Positions 5,698 through 12,167 of a stretch of DNA of 16,605 bases are shown here, piece after piece. This stretch comes from an uncultured Pseudomonadota bacterium (GTDB lineage: Bacteria; Pseudomonadota; Gammaproteobacteria; Burkholderiales; Burkholderiaceae). The notes below the pieces were generated by a model. The model was given only the letters and a program-made list of their open reading frames with translations. It ran no database searches and was not told the origin of the DNA. Each line of letters starts with the position of its first letter. The stretch's first letter is position 1. Position numbers and translations under genes: made by a program. The stretch is taken from NCBI GenBank assembly GCA_946480245.1, contig CAMLIZ010000101.1, forward strand, positions 1 to 16,605, read 5' to 3'.

Positions 5698-7248
5698 ATG
5701 CCCGGCGCCCCGAAGACGCCCAGGCGCCCAGCGCGCGCCCATCCCGACTACCTGCGCAAGATCCTCACGGCCAAGGTCTACGACGTGGCGATCGAGTCAC
5801 CGCTCGATCCGGCGCGGGCCTTGTCGAAGCGGCTGGGCAACCAGGTGCTGCTCAAGCGTGAGGACAGCCAGCCCGTCTTCAGCTTCAAGCTGCGCGGCGC
5901 CTACAACAAGATGGCGCACCTCAGCGCCGAGCAATTGGCACGCGGAGTGATCTGCGCTTCCGCCGGAAACCACGCGCAAGGTGTGGCGCTGTCCGCCCGG
6001 CGGCTGAACTGCAAGGCGGTGATCGTGATGCCAATCACCACGCCCAAGGTCAAGGTCGATGCGGTGCTGGCGCTGGGTGGCGAAGTCGTGCTGCACGGCG
6101 ACAGCTACAGCGACGCGTACCTGCACGCACTGGAGCTCGAGAAGGCACGCGGCCTCACCTTCGTGCATCCCTTCGACGATCCGGACGTGATCGCTGGGCA
6201 GGGAACGATCGGCATGGAGATCCTGCGCCAGCACCCTGGCCCGATCGACGCCGTGTTCTGCGCCATCGGCGGCGGCGGGCTGATTTCCGGCGTGGCGTCC
6301 TACATCAAAGCGGTGCGCCCCGAGATCCAGGTGATCGGCGTGCAAACCACCGATTCCGACGCCATGGTGCGCTCCGTGCGTGCGGGCAAGCGCGTGCAGC
6401 TGAACGACGTCGGCCTGTTCGCCGACGGCACCGCCGTAAAGCTCGTCGGCGAGGAAACCTTCCGCCTCACTCGCACACTGGTCGACGACTTCGTGGTGGT
6501 CGACACCGACGCGGTGTGCGCCGCCATCAAGGACGTGTTCCAGGACACGCGCAGCATCCTCGAGCCCTCCGGCGCAATGGGTGTGGCCGCCGTGAAGCAG
6601 TACGTCGAGACGCACAAGCTGAAGGGCAAGACCTTCGTGGCGGTGACCTGCGGCGCCAACATGAACTTCGACCGGCTGCGTTTCGTGGCCGAGCGCGCCG
6701 AGGTGGGTGAGCAGCGGGAGGCGGTGTTCGCCGTGACCATGCCGGAGGAGCGCGGCAGCTTCAAGCGATTTTGCGAACTGATCGGCCCGCGCAGCGTTAC
6801 GGAGTTCAACTACCGCATCTCGGACGCACGCGTCGCGCACGTGTTCGTCGGCCTGTCGATCCAGCGCGCGGACGAAGCCGACAAGCTGGAGCGCAACTTC
6901 GTGCGCCACGGCTTCGACACGCTCAACCTCACCGACAACGAGCTCGCCAAGCAACACGTGCGGCACATGGTCGGCGGGCGCTCCGAGCTGGCGGAGGACG
7001 AGCACCTGTACAGCTTCGAGTTCCCCGAGCGCCCGGGCGCACTGATGAAGTTCCTGTCGTCCCTGCATCCGGAGTGGAACATCAGCCTGTTCCACTACCG
7101 CAACCAGGGCGCCGACTACGGCCGCATCCTGGTCGGCATCCAGGTGCCGCGCGGTGATCGCAAGGCATTGCGCGAATTCCTGTCAACGCTGGGGTACCCG
7201 TTCACGGACGAGACCGACAACCCCGTGTATCGACTGTTCCTGCGCTGA
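5698..7248 (+). CDS. ilvA: Threonine ammonia-lyase, biosynthetic (threonine deaminase)
   Basis: A PLP enzyme converting L-threonine to 2-oxobutanoate and ammonia, the committing step of isoleucine synthesis in the cytoplasm. At 516 residues it matches the long biosynthetic form (E. coli IlvA is 514). The catalytic domain carries FSFKLRGAYNKM with Schiff-base lysine K64, SAGNHAQGVAL (88-98), the phosphate-binding GGGGLISG (191-198), and EPSGAMGVAA (289-298). Two ACT-like regulatory domains follow, at about 341-414 (AVTMPEERGSFKRF) and 436-508 (SFEFPERPGALMKF). These give the family feedback inhibition by isoleucine and opposing control by valine. The start at 5698 is chosen for the AAGGAGGAG site. 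An upstream terminator and anti-Shine-Dalgarno repeats suggest RNA-level control, which is inference. Confidence 0.97.
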   Translation: MPGAPKTPRRPARAHPDYLRKILTAKVYDVAIESPLDPARALSKRLGNQVLLKREDSQPVFSFKLRGAYNKMAHLSAEQLARGVICASAGNHAQGVALSARRLNCKAVIVMPITTPKVKVDAVLALGGEVVLHGDSYSDAYLHALELEKARGLTFVHPFDDPDVIAGQGTIGMEILRQHPGPIDAVFCAIGGGGLISGVASYIKAVRPEIQVIGVQTTDSDAMVRSVRAGKRVQLNDVGLFADGTAVKLVGEETFRLTRTLVDDFVVVDTDAVCAAIKDVFQDTRSILEPSGAMGVAAVKQYVETHKLKGKTFVAVTCGANMNFDRLRFVAERAEVGEQREAVFAVTMPEERGSFKRFCELIGPRSVTEFNYRISDARVAHVFVGLSIQRADEADKLERNFVRHGFDTLNLTDNELAKQHVRHMVGGRSELAEDEHLYSFEFPERPGALMKFLSSLHPEWNISLFHYRNQGADYGRILVGIQVPRGDRKALREFLSTLGYPFTDETDNPVYRLFLR

Positions 7249-7291
7249 TCGGCTTGCGCGCACAATCCGGCATCGCGCTTGGCCTGACACC

Positions 7292-8383
7292 ATGTCCGTG
7301 CACCGTTCGCTGATTCCGCCCACGTCCAACCCTCTGCTCGAACGCGCGCTGCATGACAAGCTGCAGCGCCGCAGCGAGGCCGTGGGCAGCCTGGGCGAGT
7401 TGGAGCCGCTGGCGGTGCGGCTGGGGCTGATGCAGAACACCCTGAAGCCGCGCCTGCGCGACCCGCAGGTGCTGGTGTTCGCGTCCGACCACGGGCTGGC
7501 GGTCGACGGTCTGGCCCACCCGTTACGGCGCAGCACGGCCGAGCAGGTGCAGCAGTTGCTGAACGGCCAGTTGCCGATGGCCGTGTTTGCCCGGCTGCAA
7601 GGCATGGACTTGTCGGTCATCGACGCCGGCGTCTCCGACCGTCTGGTGCCGCGCGAACGCCTTCTGATGCGCAAGATTGCGCACGGCACACGCAACGCGC
7701 GCGCCGCGATGGCGATGAGCCTGGAGCAAACGCACGCGGCCATCCGCGCCGGCATGGAGATCGCCGACACGCTGCCCGGCAACGCCGTTGCCTGCGCCGG
7801 CATCGGCGTGGGCTCGCATGAAAGTTCCGCCTTGGTACTGTCGCGCCTGGCCGAGGCGCCGGTGCGTGACTTGATGCTCTCGGGCCCCCGCATGGATCCG
7901 AACCAGCTGGCGCACCTGATGCTCGTCGCCCAGGGTGCGCAAAGCCGCCACAAGGACGTGAGCGATCCGGTGGAAGTGCTGGCCGCGTTCGGCGGATTCG
8001 AGATGGCGATGATGGTCGGCGTGATGCTGGTGGCTGCCGGCAAGCGCCAGCTGATCATCATCGACGGCATGGCAGCCTGCGCCGCGCTGATGGTGGCCAG
8101 CCATATCGCCGAGGCTGTCACCGACTACTGCATGTTCGTGCGCAGCCATGGCCACCTTGGCCTGGACCAGGCGTTGCACCTGTTCCGATCCACGGCGTTG
8201 CTCGAGCTCGGCATGGAAAGCGTGGACGGCACCGGCGCCACGCTGGCGTGGCCGCTGGTGCGCTGCGCTGCCGCGCTGCTCACCGAGGTGGCCGAAGGAG
8301 AGGATCCGGGGCCGTCGCGACCGAACGCCTCTGCCTCGGAACCGGCCCCGCTGGCGCGGCCGGAGCCGGCACCCGAAGGCTGA
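7292..8383 (+). CDS. Divergent CobT-family nicotinate-nucleotide-dimethylbenzimidazole phosphoribosyltransferase
   Basis: A 363-residue protein of the CobT family, which makes alpha-ribazole phosphate for the lower ligand of cobamides. The fold signatures are clear: VFASDHGLAVDG (62-73), KIAHGTRNARAAMAMSL (128-144), GGFEMAMMVGVMLVAAG (234-250) followed by IIIDGMAACAALMVA (255-269), and LLELGMESVDGTGATLAWPL (303-322). It departs from typical CobT at two active-site motifs. The usual GEMGIGNTT reads AVACAGIGVGSHESS (165-179), and the catalytic Glu of the usual GEGTGA is D312. The tail from about 335 is Pro/Ala-rich. No other cobalamin gene is in the window. It starts 43 bases after ilvA with no clear ribosome site. 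It could be an active variant with another base preference or a paralogue with another role, so no symbol is assigned. Confidence 0.82.
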   Translation: MSVHRSLIPPTSNPLLERALHDKLQRRSEAVGSLGELEPLAVRLGLMQNTLKPRLRDPQVLVFASDHGLAVDGLAHPLRRSTAEQVQQLLNGQLPMAVFARLQGMDLSVIDAGVSDRLVPRERLLMRKIAHGTRNARAAMAMSLEQTHAAIRAGMEIADTLPGNAVACAGIGVGSHESSALVLSRLAEAPVRDLMLSGPRMDPNQLAHLMLVAQGAQSRHKDVSDPVEVLAAFGGFEMAMMVGVMLVAAGKRQLIIIDGMAACAALMVASHIAEAVTDYCMFVRSHGHLGLDQALHLFRSTALLELGMESVDGTGATLAWPLVRCAAALLTEVAEGEDPGPSRPNASASEPAPLARPEPAPEG

Positions 8384-8390
8384 CGCGTCA
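8381..8390. repeat. Palindrome formed by two convergent stop codons
   Basis: TGACGCGTCA is a perfect 10-bp palindrome made of the CobT-family TGA stop (8381-8383), four bases, and the gspC stop read as TCA (8388-8390). The genes have only 4 bases between them. No T-run is present, so terminator activity is not supported. Confidence 0.4.
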
Positions 8391-9086
8391 GCGCCCCGTG
8401 CCGGGCTGCGCCATCTGCTCCGGCGGTTGTGCCTCCACAGGCGGCAACTCCGGCTGCTGCTGCGCCGCCTGATCATTCGGCTCCTGCTGCTGCTGCGGAT
8501 TGGGTTGAGGCGCCGGACGCATGCCGTTCGGACGGATCGACATCGGATTCTGCGGTTGCTCCACCTGCCCCGGCGGACGGCCGTTGGTTACCGGCGGCGG
8601 CAACGCACGCGGGGCCGGTGTGCCGCCATCCGCGGTGGCCGCGGGCAGCGAACCCGTGGAAGGTGGCGGCAGCGGGGGCAATTCCAGTCGGATCGTGGGC
8701 GCCACACCGCTCGGGCCGAGCGCCACTGCACGCCGCTCCACCGCCTGCAACACCAGCGGATCGTCCACGGTGGCGCCGACGCGGAATGCGCGAGCGGGCT
8801 TGCCGTCGATCGAGATCAGGGCCACTCCCGGCGCCCCGCCCTTCTGTGACGCGGCCAGACCGACCAGACGGAAGCGGCTGCTCTCGGGCGGCGGTGCAGC
8901 CGCGGCGGCAGGTGCAGGCTCGGCGCCCAGCAGGCGGCTGAGATCGGCGTGCGCGATGGTGGCTTCGCCGACCGGCACGGTATGCGAGGGTGCCACCGGC
9001 GATGCGCTGGCGAGGCGCAAGCCCCAGAAGACAGCGCTGGCGGCCAGCGCCGCCCAGACAAAGAATGCTGACAATCGTGCCGCCAT
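8388..9086 (-). CDS. gspC: Type II secretion system protein C (inner-membrane linker to secretin)
   Basis: GspC is a bitopic inner-membrane protein that contacts the N0 domain of the secretin. With the ATG at 9086 it has 232 residues. A short N-terminus is followed by one transmembrane helix (about 5-22, SAFFVWAALAASAVFWGL). The periplasmic HR domain (about 48-136) shows RFRLVGLAAS, GVALISIDGKPARAFRVG and VLQAVERRAVAL. The rest, about 95 residues, is Pro/Gln-rich with no PDZ or coiled coil visible. An in-frame ATG at 9137 has a good GGAGG site 7 bases upstream and would add 17 residues. I prefer 9086 because the helix then starts near residue 5, as in other GspC proteins, but the choice is open. 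It is transcribed divergently from gspG. Confidence 0.85.
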   Translation of the reverse strand: MAARLSAFFVWAALAASAVFWGLRLASASPVAPSHTVPVGEATIAHADLSRLLGAEPAPAAAAAPPPESSRFRLVGLAASQKGGAPGVALISIDGKPARAFRVGATVDDPLVLQAVERRAVALGPSGVAPTIRLELPPLPPPSTGSLPAATADGGTPAPRALPPPVTNGRPPGQVEQPQNPMSIRPNGMRPAPQPNPQQQQEPNDQAAQQQPELPPVEAQPPEQMAQPGTGR

Positions 9087-9100
9087 CCGGCGATTATGAT
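9068..9100. promoter_or_regulatory. Candidate divergent promoter of gspC and gspG
   Basis: An AT-rich block (ATTATGATT, 9093-9101) carries -10-like hexamers on both strands. On plus these are GATTAT (9092-9097), which is 18 bases after CTGACA (9068-9073), or TATGAT (9095-9100). On minus it is CATAAT (9098 down to 9093), ending 6 bases before the ATG at 9086. If used, the minus start would give a leaderless gspC mRNA. The plus -35 would lie inside the gspC coding region. Confidence 0.35.
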
Positions 9101-9175
9101 TCAAAGCCTCCTGTGCGCCGGGCCGGCACAGCGGCATCGGCACCCCTCCATTCCTACCGGCAACCACGCCCTCTC

Positions 9176-9616
9176 ATGACGTCCAGATTCGCCCTCCCGC
9201 GCTTGCGCCGCACCCGTGGTTTTACGCTGATCGAGCTGATGGTCGTGATCGTGATCATCGGCGTGCTGGCGGCGCTGATCGTGCCCAACGTGCTCGACCG
9301 CGCCGAGGACGCGCGCATGGCCGCGGCTAAGACCGACATCGGCAACCTGATGCAGGCCCTCAAGCTTTACAAGCTCGACAACCAGCGCTACCCGAGCGCC
9401 GAGCAGGGCCTCGAATCCCTGGTGCGCAAGCCCACGTCCGGTGCGATTCCTCCGAACTGGAAGCCCTACCTCGACAAGCTCCCCAACGATCCCTGGGGCC
9501 GCCCCTACCAGTACCTGAACCCGGGGGTGAAGGGCGAGATCGACGTCTTCAGCTTCGGCGCTGACGGGCAACCCGGCGGCGAAGGCAAGAACGCCGACAT
9601 CGGGTCGTGGCAATAG
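9176..9616 (+). CDS. gspG: Type II secretion system major pseudopilin
   Basis: The main subunit of the T2SS pseudopilus, 146 residues. It has a class III leader, MTSRFALPRLRRTRG, cut by the prepilin peptidase after G15. The mature protein starts FTLIELMVVIVIIGVLAALIVPNV, with the conserved Glu at +5 (E20). The GspG body follows with YKLDNQRYPS, EQGLESLV, LPNDPWGRPYQYLNPG and the C-terminal FSFGADGQPGGEGKNADIGSW loop, whose acidic residues bind calcium in this family. It heads the plus-strand gsp run. No Shine-Dalgarno is seen before the ATG at 9176. Cleavage and N-methylation need a PilD/GspO peptidase encoded elsewhere. Confidence 0.97.
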   Translation: MTSRFALPRLRRTRGFTLIELMVVIVIIGVLAALIVPNVLDRAEDARMAAAKTDIGNLMQALKLYKLDNQRYPSAEQGLESLVRKPTSGAIPPNWKPYLDKLPNDPWGRPYQYLNPGVKGEIDVFSFGADGQPGGEGKNADIGSWQ

Positions 9617-9642
9617 CCGCCCTGCGCTTACCCCTTCGCGTG

Positions 9643-10101
9643 ATGCGGCGCAACCGCGGCTTCACGCTGATTGAGCTGATGGTGGTGGTGGCGGTGATCG
9701 CGATCGCAGCGGGCGTGGTGGCGCTGTCGGTCCGCGACCCGTCGGCCACGCAGCTCGAGCGCGAGGCCGCGCGCTTGTCCGCCTTGCTCGATGCTGCGCG
9801 CGCAGAAGCTCGCGCGTCCGGCCTCACCGTGCGCTGGCAGCCGCTCTCCGACACGCAACCCGGCGCGCAGGGCGACCAGTTCCGCTTCCTCGGCCTGCCG
9901 CCATCGGTGCAGATGCCTACACACTGGCTCGCCGAGGGCGTGCATGCCGAGGTGGTGGGAGCGCCGGCGGTGCAACTCGGGCCTGAAGCCACGATCGGGC
10001 CGCAGCGCATCGTGCTCAGCCTCAACAACCAACGCCTGGTGCTGGCCACCGACGGGCTCGGTCCTTTCGTGGTCACCGACAGCGGCGGCCCGGCGTCCTG
10101 A
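9643..10101 (+). CDS. gspH: Type II secretion system minor pseudopilin H
   Basis: A minor pseudopilin, 152 residues from the ATG at 9643. The leader MRRNRG is followed by FTLIELMVVVAVIAIAAGVVAL with Glu at +5 (E11), then the GspH pattern of REAARLSALLDAARAEARASG (helix, read approximately) and a C-terminal FLGLPPSVQMP and beta-rich part. An in-frame GTG at 9607 would overlap the gspG stop and give an 18-residue leader. I prefer 9643 because leaders in gspI and gspJ are equally short, but neither start has a clear ribosome site. It follows gspG closely and overlaps gspI by one base. Confidence 0.92.
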   Translation: MRRNRGFTLIELMVVVAVIAIAAGVVALSVRDPSATQLEREAARLSALLDAARAEARASGLTVRWQPLSDTQPGAQGDQFRFLGLPPSVQMPTHWLAEGVHAEVVGAPAVQLGPEATIGPQRIVLSLNNQRLVLATDGLGPFVVTDSGGPAS

Positions 10102-10466
10102 TGCGCAATCGCGGCGCCGGCTTCACGCTGATCGAGGTGCTGGTGGCGCTGGCCATCGTGGCCGTGGCGCTGTCGGCCGGCATCAAGGCCGCAGGCGCGC
10201 TCATCAACAATGCGCAACGCCTGGCTGACGTGAGCGCCGCGCAATGGTGTGCGGACAACCAGCTCACGGGTCTGAAGCTGGCACGCAACACGCCAGGCGT
10301 GGGCGACCTCACCTTCACCTGCGAGCAGTTGGGGCGGCGCTACCAGGGCACGCTGCAGATCCGGCCTACGCCCAACCCCAACTTCCGCCGCGCGGATGCA
10401 CTGATGGCCGACGACGCCGGCGTGCCGCTGCTCACGCTGTCCACCGTGCTGCCCACGCATCCATGA
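10101..10466 (+). CDS. gspI: Type II secretion system minor pseudopilin I
   Basis: A minor pseudopilin, 121 residues, which in characterised systems forms the pseudopilus tip with GspJ and GspK. The leader MRNRGAG is followed by FTLIEVLVALAIVAVALSAG, with Glu at +5 (E12). The GspI signatures are INNAQRLADVSAAQWCADNQL and LGRRYQGTLQIRPTPNPNFRR. The ATG overlaps the gspH stop as TGATG, and the stop overlaps the gspJ ATG as ATGA, so translation is probably coupled on both sides. Confidence 0.95.
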   Translation: MRNRGAGFTLIEVLVALAIVAVALSAGIKAAGALINNAQRLADVSAAQWCADNQLTGLKLARNTPGVGDLTFTCEQLGRRYQGTLQIRPTPNPNFRRADALMADDAGVPLLTLSTVLPTHP

Positions 10467-11095
10467 AGAACCGCGGCTTCACGCTCGTCGAAGTGCTGGT
10501 GGCGCTGTTCGTGATGGCGCTGCTGGCCGCCATGGCGTGGCGCGGCGTGGACGGCATTGCGCGCGCACGCACCAGCGGGCAGGCCCGCATGGAGCAGACG
10601 CTGCGGCTGGACACCGTGCTCACGCAGTGGGAGCAGGATCTCGGCGCCTTGTACGACGTGGGGGACCCGCTCACCTTCTCGTTCGACGGGGCGTCGCTGC
10701 GCATCACGCGCCATGCCGAAGGCGGCGTGCAGTTGGTGGTGTGGTCGCTGCGTGGCGGCGAGTGGCTTCGCTGGGCCAGCCCCCCGGTCACCCGGATGGC
10801 CGACCTGCAGGACCATTGGATGCGCAGCCAGCAGTTGCTCGGCAACGAACCGCGCCAGCTGCACGCGCTCACCGGCGTCACCTCCTGGCAGCTCTATTGC
10901 TTCCGCGGCAGCACCTGGAGCAACTGCCAGTCGACCGGCGACACCGCCAAGGCGCCTGTGCCGGCACAGGCGGCCAGCGCCGGCGCGCGGCAGGCGTTGC
11001 CCACCGGAGTGCGCCTGCTGCTCAGCTTCAACGGCGCGCCGCTGCAAGGCACGCTCACGCGCGACACCGTGCTCGCGCCGCAGGTGCCGCAATGA
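10463..11095 (+). CDS. gspJ: Type II secretion system minor pseudopilin J
   Basis: A minor pseudopilin, 210 residues. The leader MKNRG is followed by FTLVEVLVALFVMALLAAMAW, with Glu at +5 (E10). GspJ family features include RGVDGIARARTSG, LTQWEQDLGALYD, TFSFDGASLRITRH and QLVVWSLRGGEWLRW. Two Cys in the C-terminal part (YCFRG and SNCQS) could pair. Just before the last beta segment is an Ala-rich, likely flexible stretch (about residues 160-175). Both ends overlap neighbouring genes by four bases. Confidence 0.95.
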   Translation: MKNRGFTLVEVLVALFVMALLAAMAWRGVDGIARARTSGQARMEQTLRLDTVLTQWEQDLGALYDVGDPLTFSFDGASLRITRHAEGGVQLVVWSLRGGEWLRWASPPVTRMADLQDHWMRSQQLLGNEPRQLHALTGVTSWQLYCFRGSTWSNCQSTGDTAKAPVPAQAASAGARQALPTGVRLLLSFNGAPLQGTLTRDTVLAPQVPQ

Positions 11096-12057
11096 GGCGC
11101 GCGATTGCCATGCGTTCCCCCGCGCGCTGCCAGCGCGGCGCTGCGTTGCTGCTGGCGATGATCATCCTCACCCTGATCGTCACGCTCGCCGCCGGCATGG
11201 TGTGGCAGCAGTGGCGCAGCGTGCAGGTGGAGGCGGCCGAGCGTGCCCGCGTGCAGTCCGCATGGATCCTCACCGGCGCGCTCGACTGGGCACGTCTGAT
11301 CCTGCGCGAGGACGCCAAGTCCGGCGGGCCCGACCATCTCGGCGAGCCGTGGGCGGTGCCGCTGGCCGAGGCGCGGCTGTCGAGCTTTCTGGCCGCCGAC
11401 AAGAAGAACAATGCCGACGACGAGAGCGGGCTGGACGCCTTTCTGTCCGGTGCTATCTCCGACGCCCAGGCGCGCTACAACCTGCGCAACCTGGTCAATG
11501 CCGACGGCAAGCTGGACGCCTCCGAGGTCGCCGTACTGCAGCGGCTGTGCGAGTTGAGCGGCGTGCCGGCCAGCACCGGACAGCGCATCGCCGAGGGCCT
11601 GCAAGCCAGCTGGAGCGGGGACGCCAATGCCACCGTGGCACCGCACACCGTCGACGAGCTCGCCTGGCTGGGCGTGGATCCGGCAGACATCAAGCGCCTG
11701 CAGCCCTTCGTCACGCTGCTGCCGCCGGGCGCCAAGAGCATCAATGTGAACACCGCACCGCGCGAAGTGATCGCCGCCGTGGTGGACGGCCTGGACGTGG
11801 GCAGTGCCGAGCGCCTGGTGCAATTCCGGCAGCGGGAGCCCTTCAAGGACGTGCAGAATGCCGCGGCACAGTTGCCCGGCGGCAGCGCAGCCACCTGGGA
11901 CCTGCACCGCCTGGGTGTCAGCAGCAACTATTTCGAGGTGCAGGGCCAGGTGCGGCTGGGCGACCGGGTGTTGCAGGAACGCTCGCTCGTGCAGCGGCAC
12001 GGCACCGACGTGCAGGTGCTGCGCCGCGAGCGCGTCAACCTGCTGGCCGGCACCTGA
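11092..12057 (+). CDS. gspK: Type II secretion system minor pseudopilin K
   Basis: The large tip pseudopilin, 321 residues. It has the GspK-type N-terminus: a basic leader ending RCQRG (G16) and a hydrophobic AALLLAMIILTLIVTLAAG with no Glu at +5, as is normal for GspK and thought to favour the tip position. The body shows LDWARLILRED, SGAISDAQARYNLRNLVN and the helical SAM-like region with KSINVNTAPREVIAAV, then VLQERSLVQRHG near the end. The ATG overlaps the gspJ stop (ATGA). It ends the first tightly overlapping run; gspL starts 110 bases later. Confidence 0.96.
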   Translation: MRRAIAMRSPARCQRGAALLLAMIILTLIVTLAAGMVWQQWRSVQVEAAERARVQSAWILTGALDWARLILREDAKSGGPDHLGEPWAVPLAEARLSSFLAADKKNNADDESGLDAFLSGAISDAQARYNLRNLVNADGKLDASEVAVLQRLCELSGVPASTGQRIAEGLQASWSGDANATVAPHTVDELAWLGVDPADIKRLQPFVTLLPPGAKSINVNTAPREVIAAVVDGLDVGSAERLVQFRQREPFKDVQNAAAQLPGGSAATWDLHRLGVSSNYFEVQGQVRLGDRVLQERSLVQRHGTDVQVLRRERVNLLAGT

Positions 12058-12129
12058 AACCGCGACGGCACAATGCGTCGCTCAACACACAATCTCGGCA
12101 GCACGCCCTTGAGCCCCACCGAGACGTCA

Positions 12130-12158
12130 TTGCCGCTCCACGCCAAAGGCGCTAGCCT
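12130..12158 (+). promoter_or_regulatory. Candidate internal promoter before gspL
   Basis: TTGCCG (12130-12135) and TAGCCT (12153-12158) are spaced by exactly 17 bases, in the only non-overlapping gap (12058-12167) between gspG-K and gspL-D. The predicted start is at about 12165, only three bases before the gspL ATG. The rest of the gap shows no terminator and no gene. Confidence 0.5.
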
Positions 12159-12167
12159 GCCCCGCTT

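Noticed and set aside
5547..5861. A short ORF starting at the predicted small RNA 5' end, as an ilvA leader peptide
   Set aside because: It has no in-frame stop before the terminator, is not enriched in Ile, Val, Leu or Thr, and runs into ilvA in another frame, so it does not look like an attenuator peptide.
5797..7095. A 432-codon minus-strand open frame opposite ilvA
   Set aside because: It is the antisense shadow of ilvA, rich in His, Val and Ala, without recognisable domains.
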